Source of the DNA: Bacteriovorax sp.
GTDB lineage: Bacteria > Bdellovibrionota > Bacteriovoracia > Bacteriovoracales > Bacteriovoracaceae
NCBI GenBank assembly: GCA_014377485.1
Contig: JACMPM010000136.1
Coordinates: 34,749 to 98,748 of the forward strand
DNA length: 64,000 nucleotides
Direction: 5' to 3'
Position 1 is the stretch's first letter, and every line of letters begins with the position of its first letter. Under the pieces are notes generated by a model. It did not search any database. It worked only from the letters and a program-made list of their open reading frames with translations, and was not told the origin of the DNA. The translations under genes and the position numbers were made by a program. This document shows, piece by piece, positions 1 through 10,365 of the stretch.

Positions 1-433
1 GGTTGAAGTTAATTTGGAAATCGGTTCCGCGAATACCCATGGCAGCTGTTTTAGTTTTGATATAAAGTTTACTCTTACTTTTATCATCCATCTCCATATA
101 GTCTTTAGTTACTTGAGAGCGAATTTGTCCTTTAACTAAAGTGATGATCCCGGCTTCTTTTTTTGGAAAAGCGTTGATGATCATTTGAGAATTTGGTCCA
201 AGGTTCATTAGAGATTTATCAATGAAAATAAGTTTCACAAAACTTTTTTCTGCCGTTTGAAGAGTAGCTCCTTCGGGAATAGATTGATCGACTTTCACGT
301 CAACCATTGTGCCGTCTAGATACCTTGCCTTAACTTGCCCTTTCATAATCACTACTTTTGCAACTCCTGCATAAAGCATTTGAGAAAAAGTCATGGTCAA
401 TACACCCATCATCAGCTTGATTGGCATCTTCAT
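1..433 (-). CDS. FecR-domain protein, partial (C-terminus beyond window edge)
   Basis: Read on minus strand: MKMPIKLMMGVLTMTFSQMLYAG...VKVDQSIPEGATLQT..SFVKLIFIDKSLMNLGPNSQM...KTKTAAMGIRGTDFQINFN; signal peptide plus FecR-type 'T.tAamGiRGTdF' motif; not in the ORF track because it runs off the edge. Confidence 0.8.
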   Translation of the reverse strand, partial: MKMPIKLMMGVLTMTFSQMLYAGVAKVVIMKGQVKARYLDGTMVDVKVDQSIPEGATLQTAEKSFVKLIFIDKSLMNLGPNSQMIINAFPKKEAGIITLVKGQIRSQVTKDYMEMDDKSKSKLYIKTKTAAMGIRGTDFQINFN

Positions 434-617
434 ATAAATCCTTTCATTAAATTCAAGTCTAAAGAAGTAATAGACTAAACATCTCTTCGTTAATTATAGG
501 TTAGTTCTTTAGAAGTGCTTTCAGACTTATTAACATATGAATTTAGGGTTAGTGAATTGCTCAAACTTGATTGACCTGACCATTTTAAGAGCTATTTGAA
601 AGGCATGTAGCTGATAT

Positions 618-1340
618 CTAAAAAAGAGTGATGCCAAAACGGAAGATAAAATAGTGCCCACGAAAGTCTGTTGAATTGTCTTTTTGAAGAGTGATTACAT
701 CTTTAAAATCAGAAGCGTCAACTATAAAAATTTTATGAGACCTCATATAGCTATAGCCGATCTCGAAGAAAGTTGGATGGGTCTCTTTAAAAGGCACAAC
801 TTCTTCAAAACCAATATTGATACTTCCTCCGCGATTCTCAAAGCTGATGCGTTTTTTACTACTAAAATTGGCTCCACTCAAATCATTGTTCAAGGTAAAA
901 GTATGTAGCGACCAAGTCGGACCTGCATCTACAAATAAGTTCCAGCGATTATAAATAATGTAAGGAGTATAGTAACGAACAAGTGGACTTAAAGCGAAAA
1001 TTCGATAATGCCCATTACCTGTTATATCATTTGAATTCACTTCAAAAGTCATGTCTTTGAGTGTTCCAAATAAAACATCAGAGCCAACCATCAGTTCCCA
1101 ATTATTCCATTTGTAACCAACACTAGTATTAAATCCTATTCCGGAGCTCTCAGTCTGATCTTCTCGTTTTTCATTAATTGGAATAAAACTGGTTTTAAAG
1201 TAAATTTTGTTAATACTAATTCCAGCTTTAATATTAAAATTATCTTCAACGGAATGTTTATTGCTCTCAGCTCTCACTGAGCTTAAAGCAATTAACATAG
1301 TTAATAAAAAGGAGGTAATTGTTTTTAATGTTTTCATCAA
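618..1340 (-). CDS. Hypothetical secreted/outer-membrane beta-barrel-like protein
   Basis: Signal peptide, alternating aromatic/polar strands, C-terminal FIFRFGITLF ending in an aromatic residue. Confidence 0.6.
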   Translation of the reverse strand: MMKTLKTITSFLLTMLIALSSVRAESNKHSVEDNFNIKAGISINKIYFKTSFIPINEKREDQTESSGIGFNTSVGYKWNNWELMVGSDVLFGTLKDMTFEVNSNDITGNGHYRIFALSPLVRYYTPYIIYNRWNLFVDAGPTWSLHTFTLNNDLSGANFSSKKRISFENRGGSINIGFEEVVPFKETHPTFFEIGYSYMRSHKIFIVDASDFKDVITLQKDNSTDFRGHYFIFRFGITLF

Positions 1341-2056
1341 AACCTAAAATCCCATCGAATCATGGCACCTTTATCAGCATCTTCAAGTTTTGGAATAATA
1401 AGAGTCCGACCTTCATAAATTGGAAGAAGAGTAGCCGGATTTAAGATATGGCCTACAATTTTTCCAAGCGTATTTCCAGAATTAAGTAAATACATTGAAG
1501 CATTTTCAATTCCAAAACCTAAAACTGTTCCTAGCACCGGAGTTTGGTAAAGATCCTGAACACTACCTGGCTCAGTAAAAATTTCTACCGTCATTTCAAA
1601 TAAGGCCGAAGATATAAAAGTCATTTCGAACGCGCCCAATATGTCATAGCCATCTGCTCGATAAAGTAGATACAGTTGGGAGCCGGTAAGCGGATGAACA
1701 AAATCGTTCCAGAAAGGCTCATCTTGATCAAAGACTAACTTTCCAAAATTGCGACCGTAGTTTTTTACACCACCGACACCATGGAAAACTTTAGGCTGAA
1801 CGATGGGGTAAAAAAACCATGTCATGCCGTAAACAATCCCAATGTTTTTTGCACTCTCGGCCAGGCTGTGCTCGCGGTCTTGATAACCGTATTGATAAAG
1901 TGGAAGACGTTTGCCTGTTTTGGGATCGGCCTGTACTTTGTCACTAAATGTCTCTTTTAATTCATCTTTAATTTCAGCAGGTGTGGCGTATGAATATCTT
2001 GGAATAAATTCCAAAAAAACGGCAAACATAAATAGGATCAGGACAAACTTAGTCAT
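1337..2056 (-). CDS. DUF3943-like secreted protein
   Basis: Signal peptide; WNDFVHPLTGSQLYLLYRADGY...SALFEMTVEIFTEPGSVQD resembles DUF3943 motifs; overlaps the downstream ORF by 4 nt. Confidence 0.55.
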   Translation of the reverse strand: MTKFVLILFMFAVFLEFIPRYSYATPAEIKDELKETFSDKVQADPKTGKRLPLYQYGYQDREHSLAESAKNIGIVYGMTWFFYPIVQPKVFHGVGGVKNYGRNFGKLVFDQDEPFWNDFVHPLTGSQLYLLYRADGYDILGAFEMTFISSALFEMTVEIFTEPGSVQDLYQTPVLGTVLGFGIENASMYLLNSGNTLGKIVGHILNPATLLPIYEGRTLIIPKLEDADKGAMIRWDFRF

Positions 2057-2149
2057 ATTATGGTAAGGATAGTGAGAGCATTAAATTTGGCCATTTTTAG
2101 CACATTGTCATGCTATTGAAAACGCCAAACAGGCGTAAGCAGGAAAATT

Positions 2150-3064
2150 ATGATTAATTATGATTTAGAAAAAAAGAAGTCGCAATTTCATCAACATGTA
2201 TTGAATCTTCAAGATGAAATTACTAAAGCGATTCTTGCTATCGATCCAGAGGTAGAGCTTATAACAGATCCTTGGGAGCGCTTTGATCATAAAGACATGC
2301 CAGGTGGAGGAGGAATCACTCGCGCCTTTCGTGGAGAGATTATTGAGAATGCCGGAGTGAATACCTCAAAAGTATTTGGTGCAATTGATCCAGAATTTGC
2401 TAAAAAATTAGGCGGCACGGGTGAAGAGATGTGGGCCTGTGGCATATCGTTGATTATCCATCCAAAAAATCCCAAAGTTCCAACTGTTCACGCCAATTTT
2501 AGAATGATAGAGGCCGGAGATAAATTCTGGTTTGGTGGTGGGGCCGATCTCACGCCTTATTACCCCCACAAAGAAGACTTTGATTACTTTCACCATACTT
2601 GGGAAACTGCATGTGCCCCTTATAATTGTTACGAATCAATGAAAAAAGAATGTGATAAATATTTTGTAAACACTCATCGGGGTGGAGAAATGAGAGGAGT
2701 TGGCGGGATCTTTTTTGATCATTACAACACTTCAAACCTAGACTCCGATCTTGAGATGGTTAAAGATCTTTCAAATCACTTTATTAAATCTTATTTTCCA
2801 ATAGTCGGAAAAAGATTGAACGAATCCTACACCGATGACGATGAAGATTTTCAACTTCACCGCAGAGGGCGTTATGTAGAATTTAATCTACTTCATGATC
2901 GCGGGACTATGTTTGGTTTAAAAACCAATGGTCGAACAGATTCTATATTAATTTCACTGCCAGCTCGTGCAAAATTTTCTTATAAATATGCTCCCAAAGC
3001 AGGATCTCCTCATTCCGAGATGATGAAATATTATTTCGCTGATAATAATTCAGGAAATAAATGA
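2150..3064 (+). CDS. hemF: Oxygen-dependent coproporphyrinogen III oxidase
   Basis: NPKVPTVHANFRMIE, WFGGGADLTPYYP, CDKYFVNTHRGGEMRGVGGIFFD, GRYVEFNLLHDRGTMFGLKTNGRTDSILISLP motifs. Confidence 0.95.
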   Translation: MINYDLEKKKSQFHQHVLNLQDEITKAILAIDPEVELITDPWERFDHKDMPGGGGITRAFRGEIIENAGVNTSKVFGAIDPEFAKKLGGTGEEMWACGISLIIHPKNPKVPTVHANFRMIEAGDKFWFGGGADLTPYYPHKEDFDYFHHTWETACAPYNCYESMKKECDKYFVNTHRGGEMRGVGGIFFDHYNTSNLDSDLEMVKDLSNHFIKSYFPIVGKRLNESYTDDDEDFQLHRRGRYVEFNLLHDRGTMFGLKTNGRTDSILISLPARAKFSYKYAPKAGSPHSEMMKYYFADNNSGNK

Positions 3065-3960
3065 TCTTAAATATTATCTTGCTCTCCTTCTCGAGCGCCA
3101 TTTGGGGGTTTGGATTTATTGCCACTCGCTGGACATTTCAGGTATTCGATCCTTTTTGGTCTAATGCTTTAAGATTTTCGTTGGCGGCACTTCTTAGTAT
3201 TCCTTTTCTTCTTTATAAAAAATCATTTTGGCGCAAAAAAAATATATTAAAAAAAGCGATGTTGAGTTCTGTTTTTTTATTGGGAACACTTTTATTTCAA
3301 ACTTTGGGACTTACTAGTACTACGGTCGCTAAAAGCGGATTTATCACAACTCTTTATTCACTATTTATTCCTCTCACCATGATGGCCTTTACGGGAAAAA
3401 AATACCGAGGAACATTTTGGGGCTTGATTTTTATGGCCTTAGTAGGGATGGCATTGATGTGTAATCTTGAAGTAAAAGATTTGAATAAGGGTGATTTTCT
3501 AACCTTGTTATGTGCTATCAGCGCCGCTTTTCATATTATGTATATAGGTATTGTTGCGAGCGAGATTCCCTCGGCCATAGAATTTAATTTTCTTCAAAAC
3601 ATTTTCGTTGCTATTTTTTCAGTGATAATCGCTTTGATTTTTAAAGGACCGGTTGATTTAACTCCTCTCGCTGATTATCACTCTGATGCTGTCAAAGGTT
3701 TGCTTTTTCTCGGTGTGATTTCCAGTTTAATTTCATTTACTATTCAGGTTGTGGCCCAAAAAAAAATACCTGCTCATATTGCAGGTTTAATTTTTTTAAT
3801 GGAGTCGCCGTTTGCAGCACTGTTTGGCTATCTCGTCTTAAAAGAACTTTTGAATCCATTAAATCTCTTAGGTGCATTTTTGATTATTATGTCGGTCTTG
3901 CTTGTGCCAGTATTTGGAAGAGAAGTGACTACTCTAAAACGAGCTCCAGAAGAGCTGTAA
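3061..3960 (+). CDS. DMT-superfamily (EamA) transporter
   Basis: About 10 hydrophobic helices; WGFGFIATRWTFQVFDPFWSNALRFSLAALL; LMESPFAALFGYLVLKE. Confidence 0.88.
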   Translation: MILNIILLSFSSAIWGFGFIATRWTFQVFDPFWSNALRFSLAALLSIPFLLYKKSFWRKKNILKKAMLSSVFLLGTLLFQTLGLTSTTVAKSGFITTLYSLFIPLTMMAFTGKKYRGTFWGLIFMALVGMALMCNLEVKDLNKGDFLTLLCAISAAFHIMYIGIVASEIPSAIEFNFLQNIFVAIFSVIIALIFKGPVDLTPLADYHSDAVKGLLFLGVISSLISFTIQVVAQKKIPAHIAGLIFLMESPFAALFGYLVLKELLNPLNLLGAFLIIMSVLLVPVFGREVTTLKRAPEEL

Positions 3961-3982
3961 AGAGTAGTCATATTATAAAAAA

Positions 3983-4624
3983 TTATGGATTGAATTTTTT
4001 GTAAATTCCCATCATTTTAGTTTTAGTTGCACCTGTTAAATTAATCATTAACAAGATACCAGCATTTTCACCTTTATCGTCGTTACCAACTAATGAAATT
4101 GTTCCGGCCGCTTTTGTGTTCATGTAATATCTAAAACTAGCAATAGCTCCGTCAACGCCAACTACAGCTGGTACGAAGATACCAAAAACATCTTTACCTA
4201 AGTAAAAAGACATATTGTGGAATTTTTCAATTGAGAAGGCCACCGCCGGCAATGAACCACCGCTAACACCAGGAAGGTTTCTTCCTCCTGGAAGTTTTTG
4301 TGGATCAAGTTTATCTAAACCACCGTCAACGATATCTTTAAGTGAAATTGAAATGCTCATAAGAGTTCCACTCGATTGAAGATCGGGAGAAATTTCTAAA
4401 TAAGAATACTTATATTTTGGAATATTATACCGAAGGCCCCCATCTAATTGAACGTTTTCAAAAACCATAGAGATTAATAAATTGTCTTGAAGTAGAGAAA
4501 CGTTTGGACCTTGAACACCAGCGATCTGGATGTTTGAAGAGCTGTTATTCCCGCAAGAAGTTGCAAAGCCAAGTGTAAAAATTGCGATCGAAGCGACTAA
4601 ATACCTTTTCCATTTATTCAACAT
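3983..4624 (-). CDS. Hypothetical lipoprotein
   Basis: N-terminal signal with lipobox ...GFATSCGNN. Confidence 0.6.
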   Translation of the reverse strand: MLNKWKRYLVASIAIFTLGFATSCGNNSSSNIQIAGVQGPNVSLLQDNLLISMVFENVQLDGGLRYNIPKYKYSYLEISPDLQSSGTLMSISISLKDIVDGGLDKLDPQKLPGGRNLPGVSGGSLPAVAFSIEKFHNMSFYLGKDVFGIFVPAVVGVDGAIASFRYYMNTKAAGTISLVGNDDKGENAGILLMINLTGATKTKMMGIYKKFNP

Positions 4625-4697
4625 AAAACTTTTCTCCTGTTGAGATTGATGCAGACGTTTTTATTTATGAATAAGTTCGGAACTAGGCAAAAAAATC

Positions 4698-4847
4698 TTA
4701 GAGCTTATTTCGATCTCGTAAATTGTTTTTAATAAGATTGATGATTTCTTCATCGCTTAGGTCTGGTTGTTGAGTCTTTTGATCAGTTATCATTAACTCA
4801 ATTTTAGTGATTATCTCTAATAAGAGATTACAGTTTTGAATGATCAT
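4698..4847 (-). CDS. Small protein, 49 aa (not in ORF track): MIIQNCNLLLEIITKIELMITDQKTQQPDLSDEEIINLIKNNLRDRNKL
   Basis: Consensus AGGAGG Shine-Dalgarno (4852-4857) before ATG; upstream TTGACA and CATAAT with 16-nt spacer. Confidence 0.65.
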   Translation of the reverse strand: MIIQNCNLLLEIITKIELMITDQKTQQPDLSDEEIINLIKNNLRDRNKL

Positions 4848-4863
4848 AAGACCTCCTGTTAGT

Positions 4864-4891
4864 ATTATGAATCATAAGTTTGACATGTCAA
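4864..4891 (-). promoter_or_regulatory. Predicted sigma70 promoter of the small ORF
   Basis: Minus strand TTGACA (4886-4891) N16 CATAAT (4864-4869). Confidence 0.6.
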
Positions 4892-4894
4892 ACT
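4877..4894. promoter_or_regulatory. 18-bp perfect palindrome overlapping the -35, candidate operator
   Basis: AGTTTGACATGTCAAACT, self-complementary; adjacent second palindrome TTATGAATCATAA at 4865-4877. Confidence 0.5.
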
Positions 4895-4929
4895 CTTTTC
4901 TTTTACAGGAGTGTTTTGCCTTATTTTAT

Positions 4930-5511
4930 TTAAAATTCAGGAGCAATATAAACTTCGATTTCAGGATTCAATTCGTCTCTTAAAATGGCCTTAATTGCTT
5001 CAAGCGTGCCAGAGGCAGAGCTAGGACAGGTTCCACAAGCACCTTGATATTTTACCATTAAAATATTGTCCTCATAGCTTAATGCCTGGATATCTCCACC
5101 ATCTCCTTGAAGGCCAGGTCTAATTGTTTTATCTAAAATCGCTTCAATTTGTTGAAGCTCTGGAGATAGATTTGTTCTTCTATCAGCTTCCGGATTTGGT
5201 TCGTTATAATCAGGATTATGTGCAGGCATATGCTCTTTTAATACTGCTGTAACATTTTTTTCAACACTATCCCAATCTTCATAAGAAAATTTTGTTACAG
5301 CGATTACGTTTTCAAAAAAGTGCAATTGATCTACACCGCGAACTTTAAAAAGTTCGAGGGCCAGCTGGTTTTCGCCACACTCAGTTGGAGACCTGTAAGT
5401 AGAATTTCCTACATTTTTAACAGGAATATTCAAAATAAATTTTAGTGCATTCGGATTTGGAGTTGGTTGGATATCTATATCAAGTTCTATTTCTGTATTT
5501 GGAGTTCCCAT
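4930..5511 (-). CDS. Nfu-type Fe-S scaffold (Nfu_N + NifU C-terminal domain)
   Basis: PTPNPNALKFILN (Nfu_N) and GDGGDIQAL...GACGTCPSSASGTLEAI (CxxC NifU domain). Confidence 0.88.
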   Translation of the reverse strand: MGTPNTEIELDIDIQPTPNPNALKFILNIPVKNVGNSTYRSPTECGENQLALELFKVRGVDQLHFFENVIAVTKFSYEDWDSVEKNVTAVLKEHMPAHNPDYNEPNPEADRRTNLSPELQQIEAILDKTIRPGLQGDGGDIQALSYEDNILMVKYQGACGTCPSSASGTLEAIKAILRDELNPEIEVYIAPEF

Positions 5512-5543
5512 AAATTCCTCTTATATTTTTCTTGTATTTTCTT

Positions 5544-6758
5544 TTATAGTAAAAAACTGCGTGCTTTTTTAAGTGCGTTTATAAATACATCAACCTCTTC
5601 TTTTGTATTATAAAAAGCAAAAGAAGCTCTGGCCGCGGCAGTACAATTAAATCTTTTTAAAAGTGGTTGTGTGCAATGATGCCCGGTTCTTATTGCTACT
5701 CCTTCTTTATCCAAAATAGTTCCCAAATCATGGGGGTGAGCACTTTCTAATAAAAAAGAAATTACACCTGATTTCACTCGAGCTTCGCCAATGATGCGAA
5801 TGCCATTTATTTTTTTAAGTTCACTCGTGGCATACTCTAATAACTCGTGTTCGCGTTTTGCGATTTCATATAAACCGATAGAATTCATATAATCAATGGC
5901 AGCTTTAAAGGCGATGATTTCGGCAATGGCCGGTGTGCCGGCTTCAAATTTATTGGGAAGAATATTATAAGTTGTCTTTTCAAACGTCACTTCAGAAATC
6001 ATTGCTCCTCCACCTTGGTAGGGAGGCATCTGATTTAAGAGCTCTTCTTTTCCGTATAAAAAACCAAGTGCATTCGGGCCAAAAACTTTGTGAGCTGAAA
6101 AAACCAGAAAGTCACAATCGAGATCCTGAACATCAACACTCATATGAGCGATTGACTGGGCAGCATCCACGCAGAATTTTGCGCCTACTGCGTGAGCATC
6201 TTTAATCATTTCTTTAATTGGATTCACAGTGCCAAGAGTATTAGAAACATGAACAATAGATACAATTTTAGTTTTTTTATTAAGTAGTTTTTTATATTCA
6301 ACCTGATCGATATCTCCGCGGTCATCAATTGGAGCAATTATAACTTTTGCGCCGGTAGTTTCAGCGATCATTTGCCAGGGAACAATATTTGAATGATGTT
6401 CCATTACAGAAATCAGTATTTCGTCGCCTGGACTTAGAAATTTTTTTCCGAAACATTGGGCCAGTAGATTAAGTGATTCAGTAGTGCCTTTAGTATAAAT
6501 GACTTCGTAAACATGATGAGCATTAATAAGTTTTTGGACAGCAATTCTTGTTTCTTCAAAATGGCGTGTACCCACTTCAGAAAGTGTATGAATTCCGCGG
6601 TGAACGTTGGCGACTTCATGAGAGTAATACTCAGTAATAGCATCGATCACAACTTTTGGTTTTAACGTCGTAGCGGCATTATCAAGGTAAACCAAAGGAT
6701 GATTATTTACTTTAATTTGTAATTGAGGAAAATCGGATCTGATTTTTTGTATATTCAT
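5544..6758 (-). CDS. sufS: SufS-type cysteine desulfurase
   Basis: VYLDNAATTLKP, FSAHKVFGPNALGFLYGK (PLP Lys), RTGHHCTQPLL (active-site Cys). Confidence 0.95.
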   Translation of the reverse strand: MNIQKIRSDFPQLQIKVNNHPLVYLDNAATTLKPKVVIDAITEYYSHEVANVHRGIHTLSEVGTRHFEETRIAVQKLINAHHVYEVIYTKGTTESLNLLAQCFGKKFLSPGDEILISVMEHHSNIVPWQMIAETTGAKVIIAPIDDRGDIDQVEYKKLLNKKTKIVSIVHVSNTLGTVNPIKEMIKDAHAVGAKFCVDAAQSIAHMSVDVQDLDCDFLVFSAHKVFGPNALGFLYGKEELLNQMPPYQGGGAMISEVTFEKTTYNILPNKFEAGTPAIAEIIAFKAAIDYMNSIGLYEIAKREHELLEYATSELKKINGIRIIGEARVKSGVISFLLESAHPHDLGTILDKEGVAIRTGHHCTQPLLKRFNCTAAARASFAFYNTKEEVDVFINALKKARSFLL

Positions 6759-8017
6759 AAATTCATTTCACTTAATGCTGTTTTTTCAAAATGCTCGATC
6801 AACATTGCTTCAGCTAATTTTTTAATGATTGTATTTTCTATTTTTAAAATCACGTCTGCTGCAAATCCGTGGCAGAGCATACGCTTTGCTTTGTCCTTCG
6901 GAATCCCGCGAGACTCAAGATAAAATTCTTCATCTTTTGATAACTGCCCGACAGTGGCTCCGTGAGAGCACTTAACGTCATCGGCATGAACTAATAGCTG
7001 AGGCCGTGTATCGATATGAGCCTTTTTAGAAAGTATTAAATTTTTATTTAACTGCGACGATGAAGATTTTTGTGCATCTTTTTCAATGATGATTTTTCCA
7101 GTGAATATGCCGTGAGAGTCTCCACTTAAAATCCCTTTGAACAACTGATCTGAAGTAGTGTGAGGAGCAAAATGAGTAATCGTTGAAAAAACATCAGTAT
7201 GTTCAGAGTTTTTTAAAGCAAACAATCCGTGAACAGCGGCTTCGGCACCCGCTTCCATTAAGCCCACGTTGATATTATGGCGAGCGGTAAGAAGACCGTA
7301 GTCCAGAGTCATAGATTTAAAATTTGAGTCTCGATACAATTTTGCATCCGTTAACCCAATATGAACGGCACTCGGAGCTTCTGATTGCATTTTTACGTGT
7401 TCAACTTGAGCATTGCCTAAAAGCTTAAATCTGGTCACTGCATTAGTTGTATACTGAAGTTTTTCATTGCTCGTACTAAAAATTTCCAAAAAACTTACTT
7501 TTGTATTTTCTTCCGCTGTAATAGTAAGACGGGGTGAAATCATTTTATTCACACCAACATCATCTACAAGGTGGACTATGGTGATTGGAAAATTTATGAC
7601 GGTATTTGTTTTGATTTTCAAAGCAAGAGGTGAGAGTGCCACACCAAAATTGAGAGAGTCAAAAGTATCAAAGAATTTATCTTCAACCACTAAAGCATCC
7701 AATTCAATTCCGTCAGGAAGAACTGAGAGGAATTTATTAAAGATCCCATTATTAAAAATGATCATGCCCTTTTTATCGAGTACCAGTTTTGGAACTTCAT
7801 GAATGATACTTTCTTTTTGTTCATAGAAACGAGGTGATAAGTTTTTGGCAATATTAGTATATTTCCAATCTTCATTATTTTTACCTGGGATCCCCAGGCG
7901 ATCAAAGGCCGAAAGCGCATTTTTCATGGCAGTTTGATAGCTTGGACTTAAGTCCACTGCTTTTTTTAATATTGCTTCTGAGTTTTTTAGCAATTCTGTT
8001 TTTAATATTTGATCCAT
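6755..8017 (-). CDS. sufD: Fe-S cluster assembly protein SufD
   Basis: HIDTRPQLLVHADDVKCSHGATVGQLSKDEEFYLESRGIPKDKAKRML. Confidence 0.93.
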   Translation of the reverse strand: MDQILKTELLKNSEAILKKAVDLSPSYQTAMKNALSAFDRLGIPGKNNEDWKYTNIAKNLSPRFYEQKESIIHEVPKLVLDKKGMIIFNNGIFNKFLSVLPDGIELDALVVEDKFFDTFDSLNFGVALSPLALKIKTNTVINFPITIVHLVDDVGVNKMISPRLTITAEENTKVSFLEIFSTSNEKLQYTTNAVTRFKLLGNAQVEHVKMQSEAPSAVHIGLTDAKLYRDSNFKSMTLDYGLLTARHNINVGLMEAGAEAAVHGLFALKNSEHTDVFSTITHFAPHTTSDQLFKGILSGDSHGIFTGKIIIEKDAQKSSSSQLNKNLILSKKAHIDTRPQLLVHADDVKCSHGATVGQLSKDEEFYLESRGIPKDKAKRMLCHGFAADVILKIENTIIKKLAEAMLIEHFEKTALSEMNL

Positions 8018-8050
8018 AAACTTTTCTCGTGAAATTTCTCTAATTCTTAC

Positions 8051-8839
8051 TTAATGCTTTTGAGATTCTTCGAACTCTTTAATAACCCAGTCATAACCTT
8101 TTTCTTCAAGATCGTGAGCGAGCTCTTTTCCACCTGATCTAATAATTTGTCCTTGATAGAGAACATGAACGTGATCAGGAATGATATAATCAAGCAGTCT
8201 CTGGTAATGAGTGATTAAAATTGTAGCGTTGAATCGACTCTTTAATGCGTTCACTCCTTTAGCGACAATTTTCAAAGCATCAATATCAAGACCAGAATCA
8301 GTTTCGTCTAATAAAGCTAATCTAGGATTGAGCACTGCCATTTGCAAAATTTCGTTTTTCTTTTTTTCTCCGCCTGAGAATCCGCTGTTTACCGGACGAT
8401 CAAGAAAACTTTCATTCATTTCCAAGAGTTCAAGTTTAGGTGTCAAAAATTTCCTGAAATCTTCTGAATTCATTTCAGGAGCACCGTTATATTTACAAGT
8501 TTCATTAAAAGCTTCATGCAGAAAATTAAAATTAGTGACTCCTGGAATTTCTACCGGATATTGAAAGCCTAAGAAAATTCCACTTTTTGCACGCTCGTCT
8601 GCTTCAAGCTCTAAGAGATTGCGGTCTTTAGCATTAATTTTAAAAGTAATGCTTCCTTCTGTAACATTGAAGGCCGGATGACCGGCAATGACTTTTGAGA
8701 GAGTACTTTTCCCAGAACCGTTGGGACCCATAATGGCGTGAACTTCGCCTGCTTTCACAATCAGGTTAATGCCTTTTAAAATTTCTTTAGTCTCACCATT
8801 AGTTTCAATACTTGCATGGAGATTTTTTACTTCGATCAT
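8051..8839 (-). CDS. sufC: Fe-S cluster assembly ATPase SufC
   Basis: Walker [19 protein letters not shown], signature [14 protein letters not shown], Walker [17 protein letters not shown]. Confidence 0.96.
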   Translation of the reverse strand: MIEVKNLHASIETNGETKEILKGINLIVKAGEVHAIMGPNGSGKSTLSKVIAGHPAFNVTEGSITFKINAKDRNLLELEADERAKSGIFLGFQYPVEIPGVTNFNFLHEAFNETCKYNGAPEMNSEDFRKFLTPKLELLEMNESFLDRPVNSGFSGGEKKKNEILQMAVLNPRLALLDETDSGLDIDALKIVAKGVNALKSRFNATILITHYQRLLDYIIPDHVHVLYQGQIIRSGGKELAHDLEEKGYDWVIKEFEESQKH

Positions 8840-8893
8840 TTGTTACCTTCGTTTGCAGAACTCTAATACTATGTTTTGTTTTTTACTTTTTTC

Positions 8894-8932
8894 TGCGGCA
8901 TAAAAATGCTCCACTTGTGCATTTTTTCCGCA
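8894..8932 (-). other. Intercistronic stem-loop between sufB and sufC
   Basis: Minus strand TGCGG-a-AAAAATGC / acaagtgga / GCATTTTT-atg-CCGCA, starting about 2 nt after the sufB stop; followed by an A-rich rather than T-rich sequence. Confidence 0.5.
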
Positions 8933-8934
8933 AA

Positions 8935-10365
8935 CTATCCGATACTATTTTCTAATTTCATTTCTATTAATTTTACGGCCTCAACTGCGAACTCCAGAGG
9001 AAGTTCTTTAAAGACATCTTTGCAAAATCCGTTGACGATCATGGAGATACATTTCTCTTCTGATAATCCACGAGACTTCAAATAGAAAAGTTGGTCTTCA
9101 CTTATTTTTGAAGTAGAAGCTTCGTGTTCTACTACTGCAGTATTGTTTTTGACGTCTATATAAGGAAAAGTATTGGCACTGGCCTTGTCACCAACCAGCA
9201 TCGAATCACATTGAGAATAATTGCGTGCACCTGTTGCACTCGGCATGATTTTTACTAATCCGCGGTAGTTATTTTCTGATTGCTCAGCTGAAATTCCTTT
9301 TGAAATAATAGTTGATTTGGTATTTTTTCCAATATGAACCATCTTGGTTCCAGTATCTGCCTGCATAAAATTATTGGTAAGAGCAACCGAATAAAAAGCT
9401 CCTTCAGATCCATCCCCAATAAGATTGCATGACGGGTATTTCCAGGTAATGGCCGATCCAGCTTCAACTTGTGTCCAGGAAATTTTTGAATGGCGACCGA
9501 CGCAGTTTCCGCGTTTGGTAACAAAATTATAAATTCCGCCTACACCTTTTTTGTCCCCAGAGTACCAGTTTTGAACTGTAGAATATTTTATCTCGGCATT
9601 ATCGTGGGCGATTAGCTCAACGATAGCAGCGTGAAGTTGGTTTTCATCTCGCTGAGGTGCAGTACATCCCTCAAGATAATTTACGAATGAATCGTCTTCG
9701 GCGATGATTAAAGTTCTTTCAAATTGTCCTGTTTCTTTGGCATTTATTCTAAAATAAGTTGAAAGATCCAGTGGGCAACGCACACCTTTTGGAATGTAGA
9801 CAAAAGACCCGTCGGAGAAGACAGCTGCGTTTAATGCTGCGTAAAAATTATCTGAGTAGGGAACAACTGTCCCCAGGTATTTTTTAACAAGCTCAGGATA
9901 CTCTTTAACCGCTTCAGAAATTGAACAAAATATTACACCAACTTTATCGAGCTCTACTTTGTGAGTTGTTGCAATTGAAACTGAATCAAACACCACATCC
10001 ATGGCAACGCCGGAAATTCTTTTTTGCTCGTTAAGCGGAATGCCAAGTTTTGCAAAAGTCGCTAGAAGTTCAGGGTCTATTTCTTCAAGGCTGCCAACTG
10101 GAGTTTCTTTCTTTTTTGGGGCCGAGTAGTAGTATAAATCTTCATAGTCTATTTCTGGAATATTAAGTTTTGCCCAACTCGGGTGCTTCAAAGTTTTCCA
10201 ATGACGAAAAGCCTTTAAGCGGAAATCTAATAACCATTCAGGCTCGTGCTTTTTAGCTGATATCATGCGAACGATTTCTTCACTTAATCCTTTCGGAAAA
10301 ACTTCTGTTTCTATTTCAGTAAAAAAACCATATTTGTAATCGGAATTTAAAATGTCTGTGCTCAT
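8935..10365 (-). CDS. sufB: Fe-S cluster assembly protein SufB
   Basis: [42 protein letters not shown]...[36 protein letters not shown]. Confidence 0.97.
   Translation of the reverse strand: MSTDILNSDYKYGFFTEIETEVFPKGLSEEIVRMISAKKHEPEWLLDFRLKAFRHWKTLKHPSWAKLNIPEIDYEDLYYYSAPKKKETPVGSLEEIDPELLATFAKLGIPLNEQKRISGVAMDVVFDSVSIATTHKVELDKVGVIFCSISEAVKEYPELVKKYLGTVVPYSDNFYAALNAAVFSDGSFVYIPKGVRCPLDLSTYFRINAKETGQFERTLIIAEDDSFVNYLEGCTAPQRDENQLHAAIVELIAHDNAEIKYSTVQNWYSGDKKGVGGIYNFVTKRGNCVGRHSKISWTQVEAGSAITWKYPSCNLIGDGSEGAFYSVALTNNFMQADTGTKMVHIGKNTKSTIISKGISAEQSENNYRGLVKIMPSATGARNYSQCDSMLVGDKASANTFPYIDVKNNTAVVEHEASTSKISEDQLFYLKSRGLSEEKCISMIVNGFCKDVFKELPLEFAVEAVKLIEMKLENSIG

Noticed and set aside
684-908. 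74-aa plus-strand ORF
   Set aside because: Antisense to a better-supported signal-peptide protein; no RBS or recognisable domain
2287-2735. Three minus-strand ORFs inside hemF
   Set aside because: Shadow ORFs of a highly conserved gene
8211-8564. 117-aa plus-strand ORF
   Set aside because: Antisense to sufC; composition is that of a shadow frame
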